Program-made: the position numbers and the translations under genes
Notes under the pieces: model-generated
The model's database searches: none
Seen by the model: only the letters and a program-made list of their open reading frames with translations
Told to the model about the DNA's origin: nothing
Shown: positions 41,117-50,831 of the stretch, one piece after another
Layout of the letters: every line of letters begins with the position of its first letter
Numbering within the stretch: position 1 is the stretch's first letter
Source of the DNA: Mycolicibacterium litorale
GTDB lineage: Bacteria; Actinomycetota; Actinomycetes; Mycobacteriales; Mycobacteriaceae
Length of the DNA: 64,000 nucleotides
Assembly: GCF_014218295.1 (NCBI RefSeq)
Contig: NZ_AP023287.1
Coordinates: 930,001-994,000 of the forward strand
Reading direction: 5' to 3'

Positions 41117-42811
41117 TCACGCCTGATCTCGGCGCGAGCCGGCGAGCCGCGCACCCAGACCCGAGGCCCGCACGACGCGTCGTTCGATCGCGGCGCGCAC
41201 CGCGGCCTCCGATCCGACCACCCGCACCGTCTGCTTCGCCCGGGTCACCGCGGTGTAGAACAGCTCGCGGGTCAGCAGCCGTGACTCCTCGTCCGGCAGC
41301 AGCACCGTCACCTCCTGCGCCTGGCTGCCCTGGCTCTTGTGGATCGTCATCGCGTGCACGGTCTCCACGTCGGCCAACCGGCTCGTCGAGAACTCGACCG
41401 GCCCTGACCCCGCGCCCACCACCGCCGCCAGCCCGTCGTCGCGCACTACGGTCACCCCGGTGTCCCCGTTGTACAGCTGCAGCCCGTAGTCGTTCGCCGT
41501 CACCAGCAGCGGCCGCCCCGCGTACCACTCCGACCAGATCGGCTCCCCGGTCGCATCGGTCAGCCAGCGCTCCACCTGCCGGTTCCAGTGCCGCACCCCG
41601 TAGGGCCCGCGCCGATGCGCGCACAGCAGCCGGTGCTCGTCGAGAGTCGCCAACGCCGCCTGGGCATCCCCGAGGATCGCCGCCTCCCGCAACCGCAGGG
41701 CGTGCGGCACAAGCACTCTGCGCAACCGCTCACCAGGGTTGTCGGTGTCCACCCATTCGATCCCTGGGCCGCCGTCGCGCAGCAGGCCGATCACGCGATC
41801 GGTCTGCCCGTCGCGGATCGCCGATGCCAGCGCCCCGATCGGCGCGCCGAACCGGTGCGACGTGACCAGCCGGGCGATCCGAACGTCGTCGCGCGCACCC
41901 AGCCCGTCGACGAGGTCCGCCAGGACCGCACCGGCCTCCACCGACGCCAACTGGTCGGCGTCGCCCACCAGAACCAGCCGGCTGTCGGGCCGAACGGCCT
42001 CCAGCAGCCGGGCCATCAGCGTCAGCGACACCATCGACGTCTCGTCGACGACGATCACGTCGTGCGGTAGCCGGTTCTCCCTGTGGTGCCGGAACCGCGA
42101 CGAACTACCCCGGCGCCGCTGCAGCAACCGGTGCAGCGTCGACGCCGTCAACTCGGGCAGCCGGTCGCGGTCCACCGGGTCCAGTTCAGCGATCTGCAGG
42201 TGCACCGCCTCGAGTAGCCGCGCCGCGGCCTTACCGGTCGGCGCCGCCAGCGCGATCCGCAGCGGCGGCCGGTTCTGCAGCGCCGCCTGTTCGGCCAGCA
42301 GCGCCAGCAGCCGCGCCACCGTCGTCGTCTTGCCGGTGCCCGGTCCGCCGGTCAACACCGTGAGCGACTGCGACAGCGCGATTCCGGCGGCGACGCGCTG
42401 CTCGGGGAAGTCCTCGGCGGGAAACAGGCGGTCGAGACCGGGTACCTCACCGGCCGACGCCGACTTCAGCAGCGCGAGCACGTCGTCGCACACCTGCTGC
42501 TCTTCTCGCCAGTACCGGTCGAGGTACAACGCATCGCCGTAGAACCTCAACACCGGCGGTGTGCCCGTCAGCGCACTGGCCCGCACCGCCGCCAGCCACG
42601 TCGACGGTTCCGGCCACGGCAGCTCCGGCATACCGACCTGGGACGCGAGCGATCGCAGGTCCACACACACCGATCCGTTGCGTAACGCGCGCACCGCGAA
42701 TGCGACGGCGAGGGCAACGGATTCGTCGTCCTCGCCGGCCAGTGCGGTGAGCCGCCGCGCCACGTGGACGTCGGCGGGTTCGAACACCTCCGCGTCGGCG
42801 AACGCGATCAT
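41117..42811 (-). CDS. recD: RecD: exodeoxyribonuclease V alpha subunit (5'-3' helicase)
   Basis: 564 residues, ATG at 42811. Walker A GGPGTGKT at 155-162, then a RIALAAPTGKAAARLLEAV motif, Walker B VIVDETSMV, the RLVLVGDADQLASVEAGAVLAD motif, and the C-terminal AMTIHKSQGSQAQEVTVLLP and TAVTRAKQTVRVVG motifs. It is the fast 5'-3' motor of RecBCD, which degrades linear DNA and prepares ends for repair. The start overlaps the stop of the NYN-domain gene (ATGA). In M. tuberculosis recD directly follows recB; here two extra genes lie between them. Confidence 0.94.
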   Translation of the reverse strand: MIAFADAEVFEPADVHVARRLTALAGEDDESVALAVAFAVRALRNGSVCVDLRSLASQVGMPELPWPEPSTWLAAVRASALTGTPPVLRFYGDALYLDRYWREEQQVCDDVLALLKSASAGEVPGLDRLFPAEDFPEQRVAAGIALSQSLTVLTGGPGTGKTTTVARLLALLAEQAALQNRPPLRIALAAPTGKAAARLLEAVHLQIAELDPVDRDRLPELTASTLHRLLQRRRGSSSRFRHHRENRLPHDVIVVDETSMVSLTLMARLLEAVRPDSRLVLVGDADQLASVEAGAVLADLVDGLGARDDVRIARLVTSHRFGAPIGALASAIRDGQTDRVIGLLRDGGPGIEWVDTDNPGERLRRVLVPHALRLREAAILGDAQAALATLDEHRLLCAHRRGPYGVRHWNRQVERWLTDATGEPIWSEWYAGRPLLVTANDYGLQLYNGDTGVTVVRDDGLAAVVGAGSGPVEFSTSRLADVETVHAMTIHKSQGSQAQEVTVLLPDEESRLLTRELFYTAVTRAKQTVRVVGSEAAVRAAIERRVVRASGLGARLAGSRRDQA

Positions 42812-43686
42812 GAGTCGCCGGGGCCCCGCAGCCGCACCATCCGCGTGGTCGAGCTCTCGTCGAGCTCGACGAGGTCCTGGCGTGAGCGCAGAAAGTCGCT
42901 GAACGATTTGAAGCCGAGCGATTTCTCGGAGAACGACGGATCCATCCGCTTCATCTGCGCTTTGACCGCCGAGTTGTGCAGCCAGTCGGCGTCGTCCTTC
43001 TCCAGGCCGATCTGCAGCGCCCGGGTCAGCAGTGCGGTGGCGCCCGCCTGCGGATCCGGTTCGTCGTCGTCGGTGGCGCGGCGCCGTCCGCGCTTCTTCG
43101 GGGTCGCCTCGGCCGGTGGCGGATCGGGCTGGGGAACCGGCACACCGGGCAGCGCGTCATAGGTGACGAACTCGTCGCACGCGGCGGCCAGCGAGCGGCT
43201 CGACGCGCCGGCCACCCCGATGCCCACCACGTAGCGGCCGAGCCGTTTACAGCGTTGCGCCAGCGCGATGTAGTCCGAGTCGCCGCCGACGATCACCACA
43301 TGCGTGAGGTCGGGCAGCCGGAACATGTCCTCGACCGCGTCGACCGCCAGGCGGATGTCGGCGCCGTTCTTGCCGTACGCGGCGGCCGGGAACAGCTGCA
43401 CCAGGTCGACGGCGCGCGCGACCAGTTGGCCCTGGTAGTTCGCGTTGACGTCCGACGACCAGTCCGCGTACGCCCGGGTCAGCACCAGCGTGCCGAAGGA
43501 CGAGGCGAAGTCGATGACCGCGCCGACGTCGACCGTGGCACGCTGCAGCTTCTCCGCGAACTCCTCGGCGGCCTTCGTCTTGTCCCGCTGGAACGAGTTC
43601 CGGCCGTTGACCTGGTCGTACCGCGAGATCACGATGTTGTCGAAGTCGAGGTACACCGCGACGCGTGTGGCTCCCGGTTCCGTCAC
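42808..43686 (-). CDS. NYN (PIN-like) domain protein with C-terminal OST-HTH/LOTUS-like domain
   Basis: 292 residues from the GTG at 43686; an ATG at 43704 is an alternative. The NYN nuclease fold is seen at residues 8-185: VYLDFDNIVIS with the acidic pair D14/D16, RAYADWSSD, YGKNGADIRLAVDAVEDM, and VVIVGGDSDYIALAQR. These aspartates form the metal site of PIN-like RNases. A basic linker (KKRGRRRATDDDEPDP) leads to a LOTUS-like winged helix (SAVKAQMKRMDPSFSEKSLGFKSFSDFL), which binds RNA in related proteins. It is therefore a likely RNase or RNA-binding regulator. It overlaps recD by four bases and sits between recB and recD. Any role with RecBCD is unproven. Confidence 0.85.
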   Translation of the reverse strand: MTEPGATRVAVYLDFDNIVISRYDQVNGRNSFQRDKTKAAEEFAEKLQRATVDVGAVIDFASSFGTLVLTRAYADWSSDVNANYQGQLVARAVDLVQLFPAAAYGKNGADIRLAVDAVEDMFRLPDLTHVVIVGGDSDYIALAQRCKRLGRYVVGIGVAGASSRSLAAACDEFVTYDALPGVPVPQPDPPPAEATPKKRGRRRATDDDEPDPQAGATALLTRALQIGLEKDDADWLHNSAVKAQMKRMDPSFSEKSLGFKSFSDFLRSRQDLVELDESSTTRMVRLRGPGDS

Positions 43687-43717
43687 CGCTCCAGTGTGGC
43701 CCATCGGCCGCCAGGAG

Positions 43718-44038
43718 TCAGGAAGCCAGCGGCAATGTGAGGTGCGGGTCGCAGACGTCGAGCACCCGGCGCACGGTCGGGTTGCTCACCAGCGTCCAGT
43801 CGACGTTGGCGCGCACGCACCGCTCGCTGATCACGCACAGTACGGAGAACCCCGCGGTGGACAGGAAGTCCACACCGGTCATGTCGAGGGTCAGGCGGCG
43901 CGAGTTCGCACCGCGGCGCAGCACGTATTCCTCGAGGGTGGCGGCGTTCGCGGCGTCGACGGATCCGGCGACGGTGATGCGGACCTCGTAGGGGGCGAGC
44001 CATTCGGTGGAGAAGGTCAGGTGATCGATGGAAGGCAT
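43718..44038 (-). CDS. STAS-domain protein (anti-sigma factor antagonist type)
   Basis: 106 residues from the ATG at 44038 with GGAG upstream. It is a stand-alone STAS domain: YEVRITVAGSVDAANAATLEEYVLRR, SRRLTLDMTGVDFLSTAGFSVLCVI. The serine in DFLSTAG is the usual phosphorylation site of anti-anti-sigma factors. In mycobacteria such proteins free SigF from its anti-sigma factors. The gene lies on the leftward strand between recB and the NYN gene, 31 bases before the latter. A perfect GGTTGATCAACC palindrome lies in its promoter region. Partner kinase or anti-sigma genes are not in this window. Confidence 0.88.
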   Translation of the reverse strand: MPSIDHLTFSTEWLAPYEVRITVAGSVDAANAATLEEYVLRRGANSRRLTLDMTGVDFLSTAGFSVLCVISERCVRANVDWTLVSNPTVRRVLDVCDPHLTLPLAS

Positions 44039-44141
44039 GTGATCTAACTCCGAAACTGCGCCGGTGGCGCGGAGAGCAAAAGTGCGGGCGGCGTCAGCAT
44101 CCTGGGTTCCAGTGGCCCGATGTGTGCGACATGCCGCGGCT

Positions 44142-44153
44142 GGTTGATCAACC
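44142..44153. promoter_or_regulatory. 12-bp perfect palindrome upstream of the STAS gene
   Basis: GGTTGATCAACC lies about 105 bases before the STAS start, within the 190-bp gap between recB and the STAS gene. It could be an operator; with 12 bases, chance is not excluded. No clear promoter boxes were found beside it. Confidence 0.3.
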
Positions 44154-44228
44154 TCCGCCAACCCTACGCGGGTGACCCCCCATTCCCGCAACTCCCATGG
44201 GGTTTCTCACCAATTCGCCACTGTTCGT

Positions 44229-47200
44229 TCACCGGACGGATGCGTCGAGCAGGTCGGACAGCGCGACGATCAGTGCCGACGGCGGCCGCCAACTGAACAC
44301 CCCGGCCGGATGTCCGTCGACCACCGGCGTCGACGCACCGCACATGCCGCGGACGAACAGGTACAGCACCCCGCCGAGGTGCTCGTCCGGGGTGTATCCG
44401 GGCTGCCGCCACCGCAGGAACCGGTGCAGCACCACGCAATACAGCAGTGCCTGCAGGGGATAGTCCGAGTGCAGCATCGCCTCCGTCATGCGGGGCCTGC
44501 CGTAATCGGCTGCGGTGAGCGGCATTTCCGGTTCGCCGAGCCAGTTCGTCTTGTAGTCGACCACCAGGTACCGGCCGTCGACCCGCAGGACCGCGTCGAG
44601 CGATCCGGTCAGGTACCCCTTGAGCGACTGCGCTCCCAGCGCCCGGTCGGTGAGCCGCGCGACGTACGGCGTCAGCACGTCGTCGGCGGGCAGGTGTTCG
44701 CCGAGCAGGCGGCCGACGTCGGCGAGGGTGACCGTAGGGCCGCCGCGTACATCGCCGCCGGCCAGCGGGAACTCGAAGTCCATCTCCCGCAGGCGGTCCC
44801 GCAACCCGATCCGGCGGAGTGTCATGCCCGGCGCCAGCGGTCCGAGCGGTGTGTCGTGCATCGGCAACAGCGCCTCGGCCAGCACGTCCGGCGCGACGTC
44901 GACCGGCCACCACACCGCGTGTTCGCGGCTGCGCTCCTGCAGTTCGGCCGCGAGGTCGACGGCGAACGGGTCGGCGTGTTCGAGCACGGCGTGCACCAGC
45001 GAGCCGAACTTCGCACCCGTCGGCAGGTCCGCCATCGGGGACGGGACGTCCGCGCCGACGGTCGGGGCCTGCGAGACCGGCACGTCGGCGACCTCGTCGT
45101 CGAGTTCGGCGACCTCGGGTTCGCTGGTCACGCCGCTGGCCCCGGCGTCCTCGGCGGCCCGCAGCAGACCCGAGTACGAGGTGCGTCGCCACGTGGTGTC
45201 GATCCCGCGGTGGAAGTGGCGCACGGCCAGACCCGTCGGCCGCTGCTGGGGTGCGGGGCCGGCGGGCCCGGCGATGACGGACTCCTCGAGCACCGGGCCG
45301 CCCAGGTCCGCCCAGGCGCGCAGCGCCGCCATCGCGTCGGCGTCGTCGAGTTTCGGCGGGTCGCAGCGATCGGGCACTGCCGTCTCACCGGGTCGCCTGC
45401 CGCGCAGCAGCCGGGACAGCCCGCCGTTGGGCTCGTCCCACGACGGCGCCCACCAGGCCACCACCTGCGACTGCGCGCGGGTCAGTGCGACGTAGGTGAG
45501 GCGGACGTCGTCGCTCGCGGCCTCGGTGCGCCCGAGCCGCTCGACGGCAGGGAAGTCGGGACTGGTGTCGCCGCCGATGTGCAGGCAGCGTTGGCGCTCG
45601 TCGTGGAACAGCACACAGTCGCGGGTCTGGATGTTGCGGTTGAACGCGAACGGCAGGTACACCACCGGGTACTGCAGGCCCTTGCTCACCCACACCGTCA
45701 TGATCTGCACGGCCGCGGCGTCGCTGTCGAGGCGGCGGTTGCGTTCGACCGCGCCGCTACGCTCCTCCCGCTGCGTCCGCAGCCAATCCCGCAGGGCGGG
45801 CAGGCCGAAATGCTCACGGTGCGCGGTGTCGTGCAGGACCTGCGTCAGGTGCGCGAGGTCGGTCATGTGGCGTTCGCCGTCGTGCCACGACAGCACCCGC
45901 CGCCCCATCCCGGTCAGATTCGCGGCCTCGAACACCGCGGCGACGCCGCGTTCGCGGGCGTGATCGGCCCACTCACGCAGTTTGTCGGCGATCTCGTCGG
46001 TCAGCGAATCACCCCTGGCCGCAAGCTCTTCGGCGGTGCGGCCGAAGAACATCGTGGTCGCCGCAGCGCGCACCAGACCGGAGCGGTGCGGCTGGTCGAA
46101 CGCCTCGAGCAGGCACAGCCAGTCGTCGCCGGCGGGGGAGTTGAACACGTCGGAGTCGCCGGTGTAGACCGCGGGGATACCGGCGTCGGACAGCGCGTCG
46201 AAGCACGCGCGGGCGTCTTTGTGGGTCTCCACGATCACCGCGACGTCCTTGGCCTCGATCGGCCGATCGCAGAACGTCGCGCCGCTGGCCAGCAGCCGGC
46301 CGATGTCGGCGGCGAGGTCCTTGCCGATGTGTGCGCGCAGCCGGTCCATCGGGATCACGCGGTCGGCGCGGGTGCCGAAGGTCTCGCGGGTGACGACGCG
46401 CAGGCGGAACGGATCGTTGTGCGGTGCGCCCTGGAGGCGGTGGCCTTTGTGGTGTGCCTCGACGGGCCGGACCACGATCTCGGGGTCGCCGAGTTCGGCG
46501 TCGCGCAGCACCACCTGCAACCGGTCGACCAGGTCGCCGTCGCTGCGCCAGTTGGTGCCGAGGGTCTGACGGTCGCCGGCGGTGCTCGCCGCGTGCAGGT
46601 AGGTGACGATGTCGCCGCCGCGGAACGCGTAGATCGCCTGCTTCGGGTCCCCGATGAGGATCAGCGTCGAGCGGCCGGTGAACGCGCGGTCGATGACCTG
46701 CCACTGCACCGGGTCGGTGTCCTGGAACTCGTCGACCATCACGATCGACCAGCGCCGGTGCATGCGCGCACGCGCCGGGGAGTGCTCGTCGGTCAGCGCG
46801 TTCGCCAGTCGCGACAGCAGATCGTCGTAGTGCAGGATGCCGAGCCGGCGTTTGCGGCGTTCGAGTTCGGCGCACACCGCCGTCGCGAAGTCGACGCGCA
46901 CCGCGGCCTCGCTGCCCGGCGGCGGGTGCAGGGGGCGCAGTTCGGTGCCGGCGTTGCGGACCACTTCGCGGGCCAGCTCCAGCGCCTGCCCGCGGGTGAG
47001 CACCGGATCGTCGCGCTGCTGGCCGAAGTGCGCGAGGTACAGGTCGTCGACGATCTCGGCGGTCAGGTCGTCGACGCTCTCCACCAGTTGCACTCCGGTG
47101 TCCGTATCACCGGCCACGCCAAGCGATTTCAGCACCAGCTGGCAGAACTGGTGCGTGGTCGCGATGGTCGCGGCGTCGAATCCGGCCAGCGCGTCCCGCA

Positions 47201-47531
47201 GTCGCTGCGCGCGCAGGTGCCGTTCCTCGTCGGAAGCGTCGATGAGGTGCGCGACGAGCTGGTTGTCGCCGACCGTCGACGGATCGCCGAACGCGACCAG
47301 CGCGTCGAGCATCTGGCAGCGCACCCGTTCACGCAGTTCCTGACTGGCCGCCCGGCCGAACGTCACCAGCAGCATCTGGTCGAGCGTCGCCACCCCTTCG
47401 GCGATGTAGCGGGTCACCAGCCCGGCCAGCGCGAAGGTCTTGCCCGTGCCGGCGCTGGCCTCGAGCACCGTCGTGGTGCGCGCGGCGGGCAACGGGCCGA
47501 GCAGATCGAAATCCAGTGACGTGCCGGCCAT
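44229..47531 (-). CDS. recB: RecB: exodeoxyribonuclease V beta subunit (helicase-nuclease)
   Basis: 1,100 residues. The ATG at 47531 overlaps the recC stop by one base (TGATG). Helicase motifs: Walker A ASAGTGKT at 25-32, ATIATTHQFCQ (motif Ia-Ib), Walker B IVMVDEFQDTDP, GDPKQAIYAFRGGD, TNWRSD, and TVWVSKGLQYPVVY, VRLTYVALTRAQSQ. The C-terminal nuclease domain has the catalytic VDYKTNW with the DGRYL before it, and the QALLYCVVLHRFL motif. It is the 3'-5' motor and the only nuclease of RecBCD. It forms an operon with recC. Confidence 0.95.
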   Translation of the reverse strand: MAGTSLDFDLLGPLPAARTTTVLEASAGTGKTFALAGLVTRYIAEGVATLDQMLLVTFGRAASQELRERVRCQMLDALVAFGDPSTVGDNQLVAHLIDASDEERHLRAQRLRDALAGFDAATIATTHQFCQLVLKSLGVAGDTDTGVQLVESVDDLTAEIVDDLYLAHFGQQRDDPVLTRGQALELAREVVRNAGTELRPLHPPPGSEAAVRVDFATAVCAELERRKRRLGILHYDDLLSRLANALTDEHSPARARMHRRWSIVMVDEFQDTDPVQWQVIDRAFTGRSTLILIGDPKQAIYAFRGGDIVTYLHAASTAGDRQTLGTNWRSDGDLVDRLQVVLRDAELGDPEIVVRPVEAHHKGHRLQGAPHNDPFRLRVVTRETFGTRADRVIPMDRLRAHIGKDLAADIGRLLASGATFCDRPIEAKDVAVIVETHKDARACFDALSDAGIPAVYTGDSDVFNSPAGDDWLCLLEAFDQPHRSGLVRAAATTMFFGRTAEELAARGDSLTDEIADKLREWADHARERGVAAVFEAANLTGMGRRVLSWHDGERHMTDLAHLTQVLHDTAHREHFGLPALRDWLRTQREERSGAVERNRRLDSDAAAVQIMTVWVSKGLQYPVVYLPFAFNRNIQTRDCVLFHDERQRCLHIGGDTSPDFPAVERLGRTEAASDDVRLTYVALTRAQSQVVAWWAPSWDEPNGGLSRLLRGRRPGETAVPDRCDPPKLDDADAMAALRAWADLGGPVLEESVIAGPAGPAPQQRPTGLAVRHFHRGIDTTWRRTSYSGLLRAAEDAGASGVTSEPEVAELDDEVADVPVSQAPTVGADVPSPMADLPTGAKFGSLVHAVLEHADPFAVDLAAELQERSREHAVWWPVDVAPDVLAEALLPMHDTPLGPLAPGMTLRRIGLRDRLREMDFEFPLAGGDVRGGPTVTLADVGRLLGEHLPADDVLTPYVARLTDRALGAQSLKGYLTGSLDAVLRVDGRYLVVDYKTNWLGEPEMPLTAADYGRPRMTEAMLHSDYPLQALLYCVVLHRFLRWRQPGYTPDEHLGGVLYLFVRGMCGASTPVVDGHPAGVFSWRPPSALIVALSDLLDASVR

Positions 47532-50500
47532 CAGTCGGGGTCCCTCTCGGCGGCGAGCATCGGCAGCCACAGCCGGGTGGCGTACCCGTCGAGCCCGGCA
47601 GCGACGAGGTCCTCGAGGGGTGCGTGCGGACCCCACACCCGGGCGTTGGCGGGTTCGGCGTCCTCACCGGGGTAGCGGCCCGACTTCCACCGGAAGGCCG
47701 CCTCCCGCCGGGGTTCACCGCGGTGGTGCGTCGCCTCCGCCCACGCGTACGACGTCTTGGGGGGCAGGGGAATCGGCTCACGGCGGCCCGCGTCGTACAT
47801 GCTCACCAGATCCCGCAGCACCTCGACCGCGTCGGCCGGTGCGCCGAGCAGCCGTTCCCGTGTGCCGCCGCGTTTGGCGCGGCCGATGCAGACCGCGGCC
47901 CAGTCCGGGTTCGGGCGCGCAGCGGTCAACGCGGCCAACTGGATCCACGAGGCGAGCAGGTGACGCCCGTCGAGTTTGGAGTAGGTGACGGTGACCGTGC
48001 GGTCGCCGTACACCCTCGGCACGGTGCCGGTGACGCGGCGGCCGTCGCCGATGGGGATGTCGACGTCGTAGGCCTGCGGCGGTTGCTTGCGGTGGCGGTG
48101 GGCGGCGGTGGCCAGCGCGGCGGCCTGGTCGCGCAGTTCCTGGGCCTTGCGCCAGCCGAGCCGGCCGGGTGGCAGCGAGCCGCGACGCCACTCCGCCTGC
48201 TGGGCCTGTTCGGGGTTCAGTCCGCGCAGCATGTCGTCGAGCATCCGTTCGCCGACCTGCCATTCGGCCAGCGCGTCGATCTCCACCGGCATGGCGTCCT
48301 CGACGGCGTCGACGTCCCAGGGCAGCGTGTAGTCGAGCGCGCGGAAGAAGCCCTTGACCGGATCCTTGAAGAAGCCGATCAGATCGTCGAGCGCGACGTC
48401 GTCCTGCGGCGGTGGCGGCAGCGGGTGGGTGAGGAGGCCCGGCCGCTCGGCGCGGTGACCGGTGGCGACGGTCGCGGCGGTCAGCGCGGTCGAATCGAAC
48501 GTGAACGGCTCGCCCGGCACACCGAGCGCACCGGGGGTCACGTTGCGAACATCGAAGGGCTGCAAGGGATGTTCGACCACGATCTGGTCGCGGACCGGGG
48601 ACTCGGTGGTGACGTCGAGCGCGTCGAGCAGTTCGACGAGCGGCACCGCGGGCGGTTTGCGCTGCCCGGAGTACTCGTTGGCGCCGGTGTAGGTGACGAC
48701 GAGTCTCTCCGTCGCCGCGCCGATCGCGTCGAGGAGCAGTTGGCGGTCCTCGGAGCGGATGTCGCGTTCGCCGGTCATCGGGTCGCGGGCCAGCGCGTCG
48801 TCGCCGTCGACCACGCCGAGCCGTGGGAACACCCCGTCGTCGAGTCCGACCAGGCACACCACCCGGTGCGGGACCGAGCGCATCGGCACCATGGTGCAGA
48901 CGGTCAGCGTGCCGGTGCGGAAGTTCGCGCGGGTGGGCCGGCCGGCGAGGTGGCGGCCCAGCAGCGCCTTGACGTCGGGCAGCCTCAGGGGCGTGTCGCG
49001 CCGCGGACCGGCCTGGACCAACACGTCGGCGAATTCGCGCTCCAATTGCGTTGTCTGCCAACTGTCGTCATCGGAGACGGTGGTCAACTCGGCGATGCCG
49101 GAGCGCAGCGCTTCCAGCCATTCGTCGAGTGGCTTCGTCCCGCTGAGGTTTTCGACGCAGCTCTGCAGCCGGTCGACGTAGTCGGCGAGCCGGCCGGCGA
49201 GTTCGACGCGGTCGCTGCTGACGTCGTCGAGCGGAAGCGTGGTGTCGAGCCAGGCGTGCGAATCGTCGGACATCGCGACGCCGGCGAGCACCCGGTCCAG
49301 TCCGAATCGCCAGGTGTTCTGGACGAAGTCGACGCCGTAGGGCACCCGGTGTGCGCGGTCGAAACCCCACCGGATGTTGGCCTCGCGGACCCAGTCGCCG
49401 ATCACGTCGAGGTCGTCGTCGCTGAACGTGAACCGGTCGCGGATCGACGGCGCCTCCGCGAGGTTGAGCACCTCCGAGGCGGTGGCGCGCCCGCCCGCCA
49501 GGTCGAGGAGTTGGCCGGCGACGCCGAGCAGCGGGTTGGTCTGGGTGAGCGCACGGTCGGCGAGTTTGACGCGCAGCCGGTGCGCGGGGTGGGCGCCGTG
49601 GACGACGTCGCCGAGCCCGAATCCGGCGACGATCAGCGCCGCGTAGTGCTCGATGTCCGGGCACATGACGAGGATGTCGCGCGGTTCGAGCGTGGGATCG
49701 TCGGCGAGCAGCCCGAGCAGCACCTCACGCAGCACGTCGATCTGACGGGCGGCGCCGTGGCAGCTGTGCACCTGCACCGAGCGGTCGCCGGGCTGCAGAT
49801 GGCGACCTGTGGGACGCACGGCGTTGGCGGCGATGTCGGACTGCAGCCAGCCGAGCAGGGTGTCGGGATGGGCGGCGGGGCCGGCCGGTCGATGCAGGTA
49901 TTCGTCGGTTCGGGGGTCGGCGGGCAGGCTGCGCTGCAGTTCGCGCAGGTCGCGGCCGAGGGTGGCGAGCAGCGGGTGGCCGACGTCGCGGTGGGTGGTG
50001 TCGTCGCGGCGCCGGACGGGTCCGCGGTGGGCGGTCAGCGACGTCCAGAGGTCGTCGCTGGGGTGCGGCAGCCACAGGTGCAGGTCGTGGTGGGTGGCCA
50101 GCGCCTCGAGCAGTTCGACCTCGGTGGCGGGCAGTCGGGTGTGGCCGAACAGCGACAGACGTTCGGGCAGGTCGCTGGGTGACTCACGAAGGCGCGCGAC
50201 GACTTCGGCGTGCCGGATGTGCGGCGGGTCGGCGGGGATGCTGCCGACGAGCGCGCGCCACAGGTGGGGTTGCCACCGCAGATCGTCGTCGAGGTCGGCG
50301 GTGCCACCGGCCAGCCAGTCGACGAGCAGTTGCGGGCGTTGCCGCGCATAGGACGCGAACAGCCTGGCGAGGCGGCGGGCGACGGCGTAGCGGCGGCTCT
50401 GCCGGAGTTCTCTTTCCTCCCCGTGTTCGAAGTGGCCGAGGTGGGTGGCCAGGGTGGTGCACCACGGTTGGTCGAGGTTGTCGTCGATGACCTCGAGCAG

Positions 50501-50800
50501 GGGCCACACGAGCGCGTCGGGCGCCCACGGGTCGTCCTCGCCGGTGCCGGATGATCCGCCCATGATCTGAGCGATCAGCGAGCGCGGGTTGCGGAACGTG
50601 ATGCCCGCACAGACGCCGTCGTCACCCGAACCGCGGCCGAGGACATGGGACAACCGCTGGCTCAGCCACCGCTCGACGCCCTTGGCCGGGACGATGACGA
50701 GCTCCTCGGCGAACGGGTCGGAAAGGGGAGTGGACAGCAGGGTGCCGAGTCCGTCGGCCAGGAGGTCGGTGCGTTCCGCCCGGTGCAGATGGAATGGCAT
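47531..50800 (-). CDS. recC: RecC: exodeoxyribonuclease V gamma subunit
   Basis: 1,089 residues, ATG at 50800. The N-terminus MPFHLHRAERTDLLADGLG and LVIVPAKGVERWLSQRLSHVLG match RecC. Helicase-like folds follow without a functional Walker A, as expected. Further family segments: LSLFGHTRLPATEVELLEAL, VQVHSCHGAARQIDVLREVLLGLLADDPTLEPRDILVMCPDIE, and GTLTVCTMVPMRSVPHRVVCLVGLDDGVFPR. The C-terminal part has the inactive nuclease-like domain. RecC holds RecB and RecD together and reads the regulatory sequence. It is the first gene of the leftward rec cluster, about 30 bases from the end of the MFS gene. Confidence 0.94.
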   Translation of the reverse strand: MPFHLHRAERTDLLADGLGTLLSTPLSDPFAEELVIVPAKGVERWLSQRLSHVLGRGSGDDGVCAGITFRNPRSLIAQIMGGSSGTGEDDPWAPDALVWPLLEVIDDNLDQPWCTTLATHLGHFEHGEERELRQSRRYAVARRLARLFASYARQRPQLLVDWLAGGTADLDDDLRWQPHLWRALVGSIPADPPHIRHAEVVARLRESPSDLPERLSLFGHTRLPATEVELLEALATHHDLHLWLPHPSDDLWTSLTAHRGPVRRRDDTTHRDVGHPLLATLGRDLRELQRSLPADPRTDEYLHRPAGPAAHPDTLLGWLQSDIAANAVRPTGRHLQPGDRSVQVHSCHGAARQIDVLREVLLGLLADDPTLEPRDILVMCPDIEHYAALIVAGFGLGDVVHGAHPAHRLRVKLADRALTQTNPLLGVAGQLLDLAGGRATASEVLNLAEAPSIRDRFTFSDDDLDVIGDWVREANIRWGFDRAHRVPYGVDFVQNTWRFGLDRVLAGVAMSDDSHAWLDTTLPLDDVSSDRVELAGRLADYVDRLQSCVENLSGTKPLDEWLEALRSGIAELTTVSDDDSWQTTQLEREFADVLVQAGPRRDTPLRLPDVKALLGRHLAGRPTRANFRTGTLTVCTMVPMRSVPHRVVCLVGLDDGVFPRLGVVDGDDALARDPMTGERDIRSEDRQLLLDAIGAATERLVVTYTGANEYSGQRKPPAVPLVELLDALDVTTESPVRDQIVVEHPLQPFDVRNVTPGALGVPGEPFTFDSTALTAATVATGHRAERPGLLTHPLPPPPQDDVALDDLIGFFKDPVKGFFRALDYTLPWDVDAVEDAMPVEIDALAEWQVGERMLDDMLRGLNPEQAQQAEWRRGSLPPGRLGWRKAQELRDQAAALATAAHRHRKQPPQAYDVDIPIGDGRRVTGTVPRVYGDRTVTVTYSKLDGRHLLASWIQLAALTAARPNPDWAAVCIGRAKRGGTRERLLGAPADAVEVLRDLVSMYDAGRREPIPLPPKTSYAWAEATHHRGEPRREAAFRWKSGRYPGEDAEPANARVWGPHAPLEDLVAAGLDGYATRLWLPMLAAERDPD

Positions 50801-50831
50801 CGCCCCAAACGATAGAGCGCGGACCGTGCGG

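Noticed and set aside
44142..44153. SigF-type promoter for the STAS gene
   Set aside because: No GTTT-N15-17-GGGTAT pair is readable on the minus strand in 44039-44228. Only the GGTTGATCAACC palindrome stands out, so SigF control is not claimed.
44172..50182. Two plus-strand open frames of 1,115 and 888 codons over recB and recC
   Set aside because: They mirror the RecB and RecC genes, have no recognisable motifs and carry low-complexity translations. They are shadows of the real genes.
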